A stretch of 64,000 nt of DNA from Catenulispora acidiphila DSM 44928 (GCF_000024025.1 NC_013131.1:5704001-5768000); one strand, 5' to 3'; shown: positions 1 through 8,684, counted from the first letter of the stretch. Notes: a model not told the origin generated them from the letters alone. Program-made: numbers and translations.

Positions 1-2
1 CG

Positions 3-761
3 TGGTGGATGATCACCTCCTCCCTCCTGCCGGAGAACGAGGTCCTCAGCTACCCGCCCAAGCTGCTGCCGCTGCACCCGCAATGGTCGAACTACAAAGC
101 CGCCTTCACGAACTACCCGCTAGCCCACCAGTATCTCAACAGCCTCTACATCGCCCTGCTGGTCACCGTCGGCACCATGGTCTTCTCCTCGCTGGCCGGC
201 TACGCCTTCGCCCGCATCCCGTTCCCCGGCAACAAGTTCCTGTTCCCCCTGATCCTCACCGGGCTGCTCATCCCCACCGAGGTCACCATCATCCCGCTGT
301 TCAAAATGGTCGACAGCCTGGGCCTGACCAACACCCCCTGGCCGCTGATCGTCATCCCGATCTTCGGCGCCCCCAGCGTCCTGGCCACCTTCATCATGCG
401 CCAGTTCTTCCTCTCAGTCCCCGACGACCTCGAGGACGCCGGCCGCATCGACGGACTCCGCCGCTTCGGCCTGTTCTACAAGGTCGCCCTCCCCCTAGCC
501 CGCCCAGCACTGGCGTCAGTAGCGATCTTCACCTTCCTCAACACCTGGAACATGTACCTCGAACCCCTGGTCTACGAAACGGACAAGCGCAACTACACCC
601 TCCCGGTAGCCCTCACCCAGTACACCGACGCCTACGGCTCCCACCTGTGGAACATCCAGCTCGCCGCGTCGGTGACGACCGTCATCCCCGTCCTGATCGT
701 GTTCATCGCCGCCCAGCGGCACTTCGTCGAAGGGCTTGCGCAGACTGGGCTCAAGGGCTGA
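3..761 (+). CDS. Sugar ABC transporter permease, MalG-like (5' partial)
   Basis: Inner-membrane permease of a CUT1-type carbohydrate importer. The reading frame is open to the left edge, so the first membrane helix and N-terminus lie outside the window; what remains (about 252 residues) begins in the loop after helix 1 (WWMITSSLLPENEV). The EAA loop that docks the ATPase is visible as EDAGRIDGLRRFGLFYK followed by VALPLARPA, and hydrophobic helices flank it. The C-terminus FVEGLAQTGLKG matches the usual MalG-family ending. It is the last gene of its operon, followed by a strong hairpin. No ATPase gene is near; actinomycete CUT1 systems usually share one MsiK-type ATPase. The substrate cannot be told. 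Confidence 0.9.
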   Translation, partial: WWMITSSLLPENEVLSYPPKLLPLHPQWSNYKAAFTNYPLAHQYLNSLYIALLVTVGTMVFSSLAGYAFARIPFPGNKFLFPLILTGLLIPTEVTIIPLFKMVDSLGLTNTPWPLIVIPIFGAPSVLATFIMRQFFLSVPDDLEDAGRIDGLRRFGLFYKVALPLARPALASVAIFTFLNTWNMYLEPLVYETDKRNYTLPVALTQYTDAYGSHLWNIQLAASVTTVIPVLIVFIAAQRHFVEGLAQTGLKG

Positions 762-815
762 CCGCGGCAGATCGACGAGCGGTGGTCCGTCAGCTGGGAG
801 CCGCGCGAGGCAGCT

Positions 816-842
816 CGGCGCCTCGCCGAAGTCGAGGCGCCG
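816..842 (+). terminator. Hairpin terminator after the permease operon
   Basis: Perfect 10-bp stem (816-825 pairs with 833-842, GC-rich, GGCGCCTCG arm) with a 7-nt loop, 55 bp after the permease stop. No T-run follows, as is common for actinomycete intrinsic terminators. The rest of 762-1001 shows no further feature except the ribosome site of the next gene. Confidence 0.65.
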
Positions 843-1001
843 TGGTACGTGGCTGCGGGCTGGGTGCTTGAGCTGTACCCCGCCCGAATGCGCAACCGCT
901 GATGCTTTCTCGGCCGTCTTATATACGATGCCTTATCTGAGGGTTCTACAACACGGCGCCGGGTTTTCGGCGGTTCGCACACCAGCGCTAGGAGATGCAG
1001 C

Positions 1002-1943
1002 GTGCGCTTGAAGTCCCTGATCTCCCTTGGCGTCGCCGCTGTCTGCGTGCTGGCTGTGGCGCCGGCTGCCGGCGCTGATGCTGATGCCGGTGCGTCGAGT
1101 GGGCCGTCGGCGACTGCGCCGATCGTTGTGGCTACGACTCCGTCGGATAGCGTCGGCGGGCTGCCCTCGTCCAGCTTGGATGGGCGGGTTGCGTACGTGC
1201 CGAGGTCCGGCGCGACGTCTGCTGCCCTTGGTGCGCGGAAGTCTGGGGGTGCGACGGGGTACGACATCTCGTGGCCGGAGTGCGGGGGTCCGATGCCTCC
1301 GGCGTCGGCGATCGCGGTGGTGGGTGCTGACGGCGGGCATCCGTTCAGCCAGAATCCGTGCTTTGAGCAGGAGGTGGCTTGGGCGGCGACTGCGAACACG
1401 CGTGCGCAGTACATGGTGCTGGACTCCCCGATCGGCTTTACCTCGCCGCATGTATTGGAGTACGCGTACCACGGGCCGGCTGGCGACTGCACTGCTGCCG
1501 AATATGCGTGCCAGTCGTTCAACTGGGGTTACAACGCTGCGTATTTCGCCGTGCAGAGTGCCTCGGCGGGGGGAGCGACCAGCGACAAGTGGTGGCTGGA
1601 TGTCGAGCTGCCGACGGCGACGAGCATCGACCCGCCTGGCGCGCAGTGCTACACGCCGAACTTCTGGGTCTGTGACCAGACCATGAACTCCATCGTCGTC
1701 GCGGCCGCCGAACTCGCGCTGCGGGAGCAGGGCAAGGATGTGGGCGTCTACTCCACGCAGAAGCAGTGGGGCGCCATCACCGGCGGGCTGCCTTTGGGCG
1801 GACCGATCTGGATCGCCGGCTATGACTACCCGGCGTCGACATACTGCGACGCGGCGAACGCTCGCCAGTACTGGTTCGCTGCGGGCAGGCCCGCCATGGT
1901 CCAGAGCCTGCCGGCGACCTTCGACCCGGACACCGCCTGCTGA
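1002..1943 (+). CDS. Secreted GH25-like (DxE) TIM-barrel protein
   Basis: Predicted exported protein of 313 aa. A GTG start is chosen because AGGAG lies 7 bases upstream. Residues 1-25 form a signal peptide (MRLKSLISLG...APAAGADA), then a low-complexity linker to about residue 80. The folded part starts at GYDISWPECG and carries WWLDVELP, which resembles the Asp-x-Glu catalytic motif of GH25/DUF1906-type lysozyme-like barrels, and later VGVYSTQKQW and PIWIAGYD, which fit barrel strands. Six or more cysteines in the mature part suggest disulfides. A cell-wall lytic or wall-binding role is inferred from the family resemblance only; activity is unproven. Confidence 0.7.
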   Translation: MRLKSLISLGVAAVCVLAVAPAAGADADAGASSGPSATAPIVVATTPSDSVGGLPSSSLDGRVAYVPRSGATSAALGARKSGGATGYDISWPECGGPMPPASAIAVVGADGGHPFSQNPCFEQEVAWAATANTRAQYMVLDSPIGFTSPHVLEYAYHGPAGDCTAAEYACQSFNWGYNAAYFAVQSASAGGATSDKWWLDVELPTATSIDPPGAQCYTPNFWVCDQTMNSIVVAAAELALREQGKDVGVYSTQKQWGAITGGLPLGGPIWIAGYDYPASTYCDAANARQYWFAAGRPAMVQSLPATFDPDTAC

Positions 1944-1953
1944 CCCGGTCGCG

Positions 1954-3543
1954 TCACCGCACCGGGATCGACTGCGCGTGGTGGAAGATGTCCGACGGGT
2001 CCCAGCGGCGCTTCACGTCGACGAGGTTCCGTGGGGCGGCGCGGAAGTTCTCGAGGAAGTAGAGCCACAACGCGTCGTCGACGGTGCCCTCGGCGTGGGT
2101 GCCGAGAACGTTGTCAGGGTAGTTGTAGTACGCGCCCGCGACGGTTCCGCTTGGATCGTTGGCCGGGTTGGGCGTGCCGCCGTAGTCGGCGTAGACGTCT
2201 CGGTAGAAGTCGTTGATCCATGCCAGGTGGGCATCGGCTTGGGTGTCAGATCCCTGGCTTCCCTCACCCGGGCGTGAGGCGTTGAGCCAGTAGGTCTGAT
2301 ACTGCAACTTCATGATCGCGTCGCGCTGGGGAACGGCGGTCGCACCGGGAGCGACTCGATTGACGGCGCCTCCGTAACTGTCGACCTGCAACAGGCTCTG
2401 GCTCATGTCCGAGGCGGGGACGCCCTTGGGTGTCGTGTTGAGCCAGTGGTAGATCGCAGCGACCTGATTCGACGGGAAGCCCTTGTTCATGTACGCGGAC
2501 TTGTACTTGCCGAACTGGTTGGGCCCCGAGCCGTTCATGGTTTGCAGCGCCTCGAGGTAGGTGACATGTTGCACGCTCTCGTTGCCGACGACGGCCGTCG
2601 TCCACCCCGGATGGCCGCCGAGCGGAAATCGCAACGGCGAAGGCTCGACGATCGCCCCAAAGCGCGCCACCACTTCCGCGTACCGCCGCTCGACCTCAGC
2701 CTGGTGGTCCAGGAGAGTAGCCCCTTCGGGGGACACCGCCTGAACGACCATGCCGATCTGCCCGGCGGATACGTGCGTGAGCTTCAGCAAACTGAAATCG
2801 GTCTCGGGCAAGCCGCTCACATAGTCGCCATAGCCGGCGAGCAAGTCCGCGAAGGATTCCGCGTCGAACGATGTCCAATCCCAGGAGAGCGTATAGATAG
2901 AAGCGAACTCCGGGGCATTGGGCAGCTCATCAAAGTAGTAGCGCAGGATGACGCCGAAATTGCCACATCCAGCCCCTTGTAGAGCCCAGAAAAGGTCCCG
3001 TTCGTCAGTGGAGTCACTCGACGCCGAGACGTGGTGCAGTTCAGCACTGCCCGTCAGCTCATTCCAGGTCACGATGTCGACGGCACTGAGGTGGTCGACG
3101 GTCAGACCATGCAGTCGCGACAGCAGACCGTACCCGCCGCCGGTGATGTGCCCCCCGGCGCCGACCGAGTAGCAGCTTCCTGCGGGAAGGGTCTTGTTGT
3201 AGCCGTTCAGCAAGGTCCGGTAGACCGACCAGTTCTCACAACCAGCCTCAACGAAGAAAGCACCCCGCCCTCCATCCCAGCCGACCCGGGTCATCGAAGA
3301 CATATCCACGACGGCCCTAGTGGTGTCGTTGTAAACGAAGTTCTCATAGCAGTGGCGCCCAGCCACAACCTTGACATCGCGCCCATAACGCGAGACGGCT
3401 TCGCCGACTTGCGCGACCGCCTCATCATCATTCCTGGGCACATAAACCGCCTCGAGCTTCGGCGCGAACCAGCGCCGATTGAACCCTTGCCGATCGCTGA
3501 GCACGAGGGGACGCGAACCGCTGCTCGCAGACGGGGTAGACAT
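1954..3543 (-). CDS. Berberine-bridge-type FAD-linked oxidoreductase
   Basis: Flavin-dependent oxidase of the BBE-like/PCMH family, 529 aa. The ATG at 3543 is preferred: GGAG stands 10 bases upstream, and the longer open frame covers repetitive leader DNA. The FAD domain shows GRHCYENF (His64) and LPAGSCYSVGAGGHITGGG (Cys124); these two residues are the positions that bind FAD bicovalently in this family. The C-terminal BBE segment ends VKRRWDPSDIFHHAQSIP, typical of the family. No signal peptide is seen, so it is probably cytoplasmic. Members oxidise sugars or alkaloid-like secondary metabolites; here the substrate is unknown, though the carbohydrate-rich setting would suit an oligosaccharide or reducing-sugar oxidase. 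It stands alone, behind a terminator hairpin. Confidence 0.85.
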   Translation of the reverse strand: MSTPSASSGSRPLVLSDRQGFNRRWFAPKLEAVYVPRNDDEAVAQVGEAVSRYGRDVKVVAGRHCYENFVYNDTTRAVVDMSSMTRVGWDGGRGAFFVEAGCENWSVYRTLLNGYNKTLPAGSCYSVGAGGHITGGGYGLLSRLHGLTVDHLSAVDIVTWNELTGSAELHHVSASSDSTDERDLFWALQGAGCGNFGVILRYYFDELPNAPEFASIYTLSWDWTSFDAESFADLLAGYGDYVSGLPETDFSLLKLTHVSAGQIGMVVQAVSPEGATLLDHQAEVERRYAEVVARFGAIVEPSPLRFPLGGHPGWTTAVVGNESVQHVTYLEALQTMNGSGPNQFGKYKSAYMNKGFPSNQVAAIYHWLNTTPKGVPASDMSQSLLQVDSYGGAVNRVAPGATAVPQRDAIMKLQYQTYWLNASRPGEGSQGSDTQADAHLAWINDFYRDVYADYGGTPNPANDPSGTVAGAYYNYPDNVLGTHAEGTVDDALWLYFLENFRAAPRNLVDVKRRWDPSDIFHHAQSIPVR

Positions 3544-3563
3544 GTTCGAAACTCCATCATCGA

Positions 3564-3611
3564 GAGATTCAGGCGAGAGATTCGGGCGTGAGATTCGGGC
3601 GAAGATTCGGC
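3564..3611 (-). repeat. 13-bp tandem repeat in the flavoenzyme leader
   Basis: On the + strand the unit is GAGATTCGGGCGA: copies at 3564-3576, 3577-3589 and 3590-3602 (one or two changes each) plus a decayed partial copy to about 3611. The array sits 20 bp upstream of the start codon at 3543, just outside its ribosome site. Confidence 0.75.
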
Positions 3612-3699
3612 CCTGCGAATTCAGAGTCTCAGTTCGCGCCGCGGGTGCAAGTCGAGTCAGCCCGTAGGGGTCGGAGGGGGTGGACCATCGACCACGCAC

Positions 3700-3733
3700 A
3701 AGCGCCGCCACCCCTCAGCGGGTGGCGGCGCTT
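3700..3733 (-). terminator. Hairpin terminator below the GH127 gene
   Basis: Perfect 14-bp stem (3700-3713 with 3720-3733) and a 6-nt loop, about 70 bp past the GH127 stop and ahead of the flavoenzyme leader. It separates the two same-strand genes. No T-run. Confidence 0.75.
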
Positions 3734-3805
3734 CGTGACCGTTGTCGCCGTGGGCACCTTCGGCGGCAACGGGGCTCGGGGGCGCGCGGCTTGCGCGCGG
3801 GGGTG

Positions 3806-5749
3806 TCAGGCCATAGGCAGCCAGATCCGCATCGCGCCGTCCTGGCGGTTGGCCCAGGCGTAGTACGGGATCGCGGTGAACGGCAGCGGGTCGGTCGGGG
3901 CGGTCGGTGGGGTCGGGGCGGTCGGCGGGGTCGGGCCGGCGCCGGAGCGGTACGGCCACCAGGCGGGGTGCGCGGCGGTGCGGCGACGGCTGAGGCCGCG
4001 CACGACGGTCACGCCGTCGAGGAGGCCGGGGTCGTGGTCGGCGGTCAGGGCGGCGGAGGGGTCCAGGACGAAGGCGTCCAGGCCCGGCTGCGGCTGATCG
4101 CCCTCTTCGAGGCAGTAGACGAGTGGGCCGCGTTCGATGGCGGCGCAGCCGCGCACGGCGTCCACGCGCGGGTCGGCGGCGGTCAGGCGGATCGGCATCG
4201 CAAGGTTCAGCGATACGACGTCGCCCGGTTGCCAGGCGCGGCGGATGCGGAGCCAGCCGTCGGGGACCACGGTGTCGACTGCTACTCCGTTGACACCGGC
4301 CTCGACATCAGCGCACCACCCCGGCACCCGCAGCGACAGCGTCCACTCCCCGCCGCGCTCGATCGTCACCGCGATCCCGCCGCTCCACGGGTATCCGGTC
4401 TCGACCCGCACCGTGCCGGCCACGGCCTCGTACGAGCCGGTCGCGTACTGGTGCAGCTGGATGCCGTCGGCGTCGCCCGAGACGAAGTAGTGCGGCAGGC
4501 TCGCCAGCAGGCGCATGACGTTCGGCGGGCAGCACGCGCAGCGGAACCAAGCCTTGCGGCTCACGCCGTGGTCGCCGTGCCGGTCCAGGTGTTCGTCGCG
4601 CACCTGGAGCGGGTTCGCGTAGAACCAGCGCGTGCCGTCGAGCGAGACGCCCGGCAGGACCGCGTTGTACAGAGTCCGCTCCGCGAGGTCCGAGTACTTC
4701 GCCTCCCCGGTGAGCAGCGCCATGCGCCAGTTCCACTGCACCGAGGCGATGGCCGCGCAGGTTTCGCAGTAGGCGCGTTCGTTCGGGAGCTCATACGGGT
4801 CGCCGAAGTCCTCCTCCGCGTGGTGCGCGCCGAGGCCGCCGGTGATGTGGGTCTTGCGCGCGGCCATCTCCGTCCAGAGCCGCTCGGCCGCCGCACGCAG
4901 GGACGCGTCGCCGGTTTCGACGGCCAGGTCGGTCACCCCGGCCAGGAAGTAGAGCTGGCGCACCGCGTGGCCGGCGACCGCGTTCGCCTCGCGGACCGGC
5001 AGGTGGTCCTGGCAGTAGGCCGGGCCCGCGGCGGTACCGCGGGTGGCTTCGGGGTTCAGCAGGCCGTGTCCGCGCCGGTCGACGAAGTACGCGGCCAGGT
5101 CCAGGTAACGCTGTTCCCCGGTCTCGCGGTAGAGCTCCACGAGCGCCGTCTCGACCTCCGCGTGGCCGCAGACGCCGTCGATCTTCTTGTCCGTGCCGAA
5201 GACGCTGTCGATGCAGTCCGCGAATCGGACGGCGACGGCCAGCAGGCCTTCCTCGCCGGTGGCCCGGTGGTGGGCGACGGCGGCTTGGATGAGGTGGCCG
5301 GCGCAGTAGAGCTCGTGGCCCCAGCGCAGGTCGGTCCAGCGTTCGCCGTCTTTGGCGACCTGGAACCAGCTGTTGAGGTAGCCGTCGTCGCGCTGTGCGG
5401 CGCGCACCAGGGCGACCACGGCGTCGCGGGCTCCGGCCAGGTCGGCGGTGAGGCCGTGCTCGGCTTCGGTCCAGGCCGCGGCCTCGAGCCACTTGTAGAC
5501 GTCCGAGTCCAGGAACGGCAGGTCGCCGCGGTACTCCCCCGCCGTCCGGCCGGCGGCCAGCCGCAGGTTGTGCAGGTTGCCGGCCGATTCCAGCCGCCCC
5601 AGGCCCTGCGGGACGCAGACCTCGGAGGTGACGGCGCGCCGCGCGGCCCAGAAGCCGCCGGTGATCGCGGCGCGGCCGGCCGGGCGCAGCGCGCCGTCGG
5701 CCCGGTCGGTCGGGCGCACCGGTCCCGCGGCGGCTTCAGCCTGTTCCAC
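3806..5749 (-). CDS. GH127 beta-L-arabinofuranosidase
   Basis: Cytoplasmic-type glycoside hydrolase (647 aa, no signal peptide) of the DUF1680/GH127 family, which removes beta-L-arabinofuranose from short oligosaccharides. The zinc-cysteine site known from HypBA1 is intact: Glu329 and Cys331 in YCETCAAI, and the pair Cys406/Cys407 in RCACCPPNVMR, the first being the expected nucleophile. Glu313, 16 residues before Glu329, matches the acid/base spacing of HypBA1. A Pro-Thr repeat (PTPPTAPTPPTAPTDP) interrupts the C-terminal beta domain. GTG start with GAGGGGG 6 bases upstream. The divergent LacI gene and two operator-like sites suggest local control by it. Confidence 0.92.
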   Translation of the reverse strand: MEQAEAAAGPVRPTDRADGALRPAGRAAITGGFWAARRAVTSEVCVPQGLGRLESAGNLHNLRLAAGRTAGEYRGDLPFLDSDVYKWLEAAAWTEAEHGLTADLAGARDAVVALVRAAQRDDGYLNSWFQVAKDGERWTDLRWGHELYCAGHLIQAAVAHHRATGEEGLLAVAVRFADCIDSVFGTDKKIDGVCGHAEVETALVELYRETGEQRYLDLAAYFVDRRGHGLLNPEATRGTAAGPAYCQDHLPVREANAVAGHAVRQLYFLAGVTDLAVETGDASLRAAAERLWTEMAARKTHITGGLGAHHAEEDFGDPYELPNERAYCETCAAIASVQWNWRMALLTGEAKYSDLAERTLYNAVLPGVSLDGTRWFYANPLQVRDEHLDRHGDHGVSRKAWFRCACCPPNVMRLLASLPHYFVSGDADGIQLHQYATGSYEAVAGTVRVETGYPWSGGIAVTIERGGEWTLSLRVPGWCADVEAGVNGVAVDTVVPDGWLRIRRAWQPGDVVSLNLAMPIRLTAADPRVDAVRGCAAIERGPLVYCLEEGDQPQPGLDAFVLDPSAALTADHDPGLLDGVTVVRGLSRRRTAAHPAWWPYRSGAGPTPPTAPTPPTAPTDPLPFTAIPYYAWANRQDGAMRIWLPMA

Positions 5750-5761
5750 CCTGTCCCCCTC

Positions 5762-5809
5762 GGCGTTCGGATCGGCGTTCGGATCAGCGTTCAGATCAGC
5801 GTTCAGACG
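5762..5809 (-). repeat. Four 12-bp tandem repeats in the GH127 leader
   Basis: Units at 5762-5773 and 5774-5785 (both GGCGTTCGGATC), 5786-5797 (AGCGTTCAGATC) and 5798-5809 (AGCGTTCAGACG). The array lies directly upstream of the GH127 ribosome site and between it and the operator-like site at 5840. Confidence 0.85.
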
Positions 5810-5839
5810 GACGGTCCGGGTCGGCGGTTTCGGAAACTA

Positions 5840-5853
5840 GGAAAACCTTTGCC
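5840..5853. promoter_or_regulatory. Operator-like site 1 (LacI candidate), GH127 side
   Basis: GGAAAACCTTTGCC fits an imperfect dyad GGMAA-N4-TTKCC. It shares all but three central bases with the site at 5940, and begins exactly 100 bp from it. Likely bound by the adjacent LacI-family regulator. Confidence 0.55.
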
Positions 5854-5939
5854 GAGCCAGAGAGTAGGAGCCCTGCGATGCTTCGTCAATGGCTGCGCGC
5901 CAAACCCCTGATGTGAGAACCTGGGACGGTCATCGTCTA

Positions 5940-5953
5940 GGAAAGGGTTTGCC
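5940..5953. promoter_or_regulatory. Operator-like site 2, overlapping the LacI ribosome site
   Basis: GGAAAGGGTTTGCC, same dyad as the site at 5840. It covers the presumed Shine-Dalgarno GAAAGGG and ends 1 bp before the regulator start codon, which would suit autorepression. Confidence 0.5.
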
Positions 5954-5954
5954 T

Positions 5955-6983
5955 GTGCCGCCTGTGCAGTCTGTGCCCGAACCGCGCCGCGTCGCCACGC
6001 TCGCCGACGTCGCCGGCCTCGCCGGCGTCACGGTCGGCACCGCCTCCAAGGCCCTGAACGGCCGCGGCAGCCTGCGCGCCGAGACCCGGCAGCGGGTGCT
6101 GGAGGCCGCCGAGCAGCTCGGCTTCAGCCCGAATCCGCTGGCGCAGGGGCTGCTGGCCGGGCGCAGCTGGACCGTCGGGCTGATCACCACCGACTCCATC
6201 GGCCGGTTCAGCATCCCGGTGCTGCTCGGCGCCGAGGACGCGCTGGGTCCGGAGCAGATGTCGGTGCTGCTGTGCGACAGCCGCGGCGACGCCATCCGCG
6301 AGGCCCACTATTTACGGACCCTGATGGCGCGCCGCATCGACGGCATCATCGTCACCGGCCGCCGCACCGACCCGCGCCAGCCGCTGCCCGGCACGCCGGA
6401 CGTGCCGACGGTCTACGCCCTCGGTCCCTCCTCCGACCCCGAGGACATGTCGGTGGTCCCGGACGAGCACGGCGGCGCCCGGCTGGCGATCCGCCACCTC
6501 GTGGAGTCCGGACGGACCCGGATCGCGCACATCACCGGCCCGGCGCACCACGCCGCGGCGGCGGTGCGCGCCGACGGGGCGCTGGCCGAACTGGCGGCCG
6601 GCGGCCTGGAACCGGCGACCGGCCGCGTGCACTTCGGCGAGTGGACCGAGGCCTGGGGACGGCGCGCGGCGGCGCTGGTGCTGCGCGCCGAACCGGACAC
6701 CGACGGCTTGTTCTGCGGCAACGACCAGATCGCGCGCGGCGCCGCGGACGCGCTGCGCGAGAGCGGCGTGCGGGTCCCGCAGGACGTGGCGATCGTCGGC
6801 TACGACAACTGGGAGGTCATGGCCGAGGCCTGCCGCCCGCCGCTGACCACCGTGGACCTGGACATGGTGGAGATCGGCCGGGTCGCCGCGCTGCGCCTGC
6901 TGGACGCCATCGCCGGGAACCGGACGGCGGGGACGCGAACCGTCCCCGCGCGCCTGGTCGTCCGCGAGTCGTCGCTGGGCTGA
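5955..6983 (+). CDS. LacI-family transcription regulator
   Basis: DNA-binding sugar-responsive repressor, 342 aa. GTG at 5955 is chosen (GAAAGGG 7 bases upstream); an ATG at 5889 lacks a ribosome site. The N-terminal helix-turn-helix reads ATLADVAGLAGVTVGTASKALNG with hinge helix NPLAQGLLAG, followed by a periplasmic-binding-protein-like sensor domain (VGLITTDS, DGIIVTGRR, AIVGYDNWEVM). It is divergent from the GH127 gene and convergent with the CUT1 importer operon, so either or both may be targets. Its own promoter region holds two matching operator-like sites. The effector is probably an arabinose-containing sugar if GH127 is the target; this is inference. Confidence 0.9.
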   Translation: MPPVQSVPEPRRVATLADVAGLAGVTVGTASKALNGRGSLRAETRQRVLEAAEQLGFSPNPLAQGLLAGRSWTVGLITTDSIGRFSIPVLLGAEDALGPEQMSVLLCDSRGDAIREAHYLRTLMARRIDGIIVTGRRTDPRQPLPGTPDVPTVYALGPSSDPEDMSVVPDEHGGARLAIRHLVESGRTRIAHITGPAHHAAAAVRADGALAELAAGGLEPATGRVHFGEWTEAWGRRAAALVLRAEPDTDGLFCGNDQIARGAADALRESGVRVPQDVAIVGYDNWEVMAEACRPPLTTVDLDMVEIGRVAALRLLDAIAGNRTAGTRTVPARLVVRESSLG

Positions 6984-7009
6984 GCCGGCCGAACCGGATC
7001 GCTCAGCCC
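6977..7009. terminator. Bidirectional hairpin between LacI and importer operon
   Basis: GGGCTGAGC (6977-6985) pairs with GCTCAGCCC (7001-7009). It overlaps the stop codons of both convergent genes. Confidence 0.6.
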
Positions 7010-7812
7010 TTCAACGCCCCCGACATGAACCCCCGCACATAGCTCCGCTGCAGGATCAGGAACAGCACCAGGCACGGGATGGCCATGAACACCACCCCCG
7101 CCTGCATCGTCGGGTAGTCGATCGACCCGAACGAGTGCCCCTCCATCGCCACCACCGCGACCGGCAGTGTGAACTTGTCCGAGGAGTTCAGCAGGATCAG
7201 CGCGGCGAAGAACTCGTTCCACGCGGCCAGGAACGCGAACAGCCCCACCGTCACCACAGCCGGCCGCACCGCGTGCACCAGCACCCGCATCAAGGCTCCG
7301 AACGTCCCGCAGCCGTCTACCAGAGCGCTGTCCTCAAGCTCCTGCGGCACCGCCTCGAAGGCGTTGCGCATCATGAACGTCGCGAACGGCAGCTGGAACA
7401 TCACCAGCACCAGCGACAGCCCGATCAGCGAGTTCTGCAGATGCAGATCACCCAGGAACACGTACAGCGGAATCAGGATCGTGGGATACGGCACCATCAG
7501 GATCGCCAGCGTCGCCAGGAACAACACGTTCTTGCCCGGGAAACTGAACCGCCCGAAGGCATAGCCGCCGAGCAGGGACACCGCCAGCGTGCCAGCCACC
7601 GTGAGCCCGGTGACGACCATGCTGTTGACGAGGTAGGTCCCGATGCCGTCACGGTAGGTGAACAGGCTCCGGTAGTTCTCCATCGAGAACCTCCCTCCGG
7701 CGTGCACCGAGGCCCAGCCGCTCCACACCAGCGGATACAGGAACAGGATGGCCAGCGCCCCGGCGGTGACGTAGTAGCCGCCGACGGACACCGCCCGGCG
7801 CGGGCCGGTCAC
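7003..7812 (-). CDS. Sugar ABC transporter permease, MalG-like
   Basis: Second permease of a CUT1 importer, 269 aa with about six membrane helices. The EAA loop is EDSALVDGCGTFGALMRVLVHAVRPA, and the end SYVRGFMSGALKG is the family signature. The ATG overlaps the stop of the upstream permease by 4 bp (ATGA), indicating translational coupling. Gene order is binding protein, permease 1, permease 2, with no ATPase; a shared MsiK-like ATPase elsewhere is expected. Substrate unknown. Confidence 0.93.
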   Translation of the reverse strand: MTGPRRAVSVGGYYVTAGALAILFLYPLVWSGWASVHAGGRFSMENYRSLFTYRDGIGTYLVNSMVVTGLTVAGTLAVSLLGGYAFGRFSFPGKNVLFLATLAILMVPYPTILIPLYVFLGDLHLQNSLIGLSLVLVMFQLPFATFMMRNAFEAVPQELEDSALVDGCGTFGALMRVLVHAVRPAVVTVGLFAFLAAWNEFFAALILLNSSDKFTLPVAVVAMEGHSFGSIDYPTMQAGVVFMAIPCLVLFLILQRSYVRGFMSGALKG

Positions 7813-8684
7813 GAATCCCTCCTTCGCAGAACACTGAGCTGGAAGACGTTCAACACGATCAGCACGCCGAGCGCCGCCACCGAGACGGCGGCCGCCGAGC
7901 CGAGGTTGAACTTCACGAACGCCTGCCGGACGATCACCATCACCACCGACGTGGTCGAGTTGTCCGGACCGCCCTGGGTCATGATGTAGAACTGGTCGAA
8001 GGCCAGCAGCGAGCCGGTGATCATCATGATCAGCACCAGCGCGATGGTCGGCCGCATCAGCGGCAGCGTGATCCGCCGGAAGGACTGCCAGGCGCTCGCG
8101 CCGTCCACCCGCGCCGCCTCGTAGATCTCGGTGGGGATCGCCTGCAGGCCGGTGAGCAGAATCAGCATGTTGAATCCGGCGAAGCGCCAGGTGACCAGCC
8201 CGACCGTGGAGGTCAGCGCGGTACCCGGGCTGCCGGTGATCCAGTCCACCGGCTTGTCGATCAATCCGAAGTCCTTCAGCAGCGGGTTGACCGGCCCGAT
8301 CTCGTTGCTCAGCATGCCCAGGAACAGCAGCGAGGCGGTGGCGAAGCCGACGGCGGTCGGCAGGAAGAACGCGGTGCGCAGCGCGCCCACGCCCGGCTGC
8401 GGGTTCTGGACCAGCAGCGCCAGACCGAACGCCACGGCGAACAGCACCACGGTGATGACGACCGTGTACTTCAGGGTGAAGAAGACGGCCTGGTGCAACA
8501 GGGTGTTGTCGGCCATGTCGGTGTAGTTGGCCGGGAAGTTCGGGGTGGCGTGGCCCAGCAGCGGCCAGTGGTCCACCGACATGACCGCGACCAGTCCGAG
8601 CGGGATGAGAAAGAACAAGGTGACGACGACCGCTGTGGGCACGGCGTAAGCCGCACCCACAGCGCTCTTGCGGCGGTTGCGCAT
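7809..8684 (-). CDS. Sugar ABC transporter permease, MalF-like
   Basis: First permease of the CUT1 importer, 291 aa. The start MRNRRKSAVG at 8684 gives a normal N-terminal helix (AVPTAVVVTLFFLIPLGLVAV); the frame stays open upstream into the binding-protein gene, but that part is antisense-type noise. The EAA loop YEAARVDGASAWQSFRR with ITLPLMRP is intact. It follows the binding-protein gene by 35 bp and overlaps the next permease by 4 bp. Confidence 0.92.
   Translation of the reverse strand: MRNRRKSAVGAAYAVPTAVVVTLFFLIPLGLVAVMSVDHWPLLGHATPNFPANYTDMADNTLLHQAVFFTLKYTVVITVVLFAVAFGLALLVQNPQPGVGALRTAFFLPTAVGFATASLLFLGMLSNEIGPVNPLLKDFGLIDKPVDWITGSPGTALTSTVGLVTWRFAGFNMLILLTGLQAIPTEIYEAARVDGASAWQSFRRITLPLMRPTIALVLIMMITGSLLAFDQFYIMTQGGPDNSTTSVVMVIVRQAFVKFNLGSAAAVSVAALGVLIVLNVFQLSVLRRRDS

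Noticed and set aside
1954-3543. Secondary-metabolite cluster around the berberine-bridge-type enzyme
   Set aside because: No synthase, tailoring or transport genes of such a cluster are adjacent; neighbours are sugar-use genes.
3680-5911. 743-codon open frame opposite GH127
   Set aside because: GH127 has all catalytic residues; the opposite frame has no domain signal.
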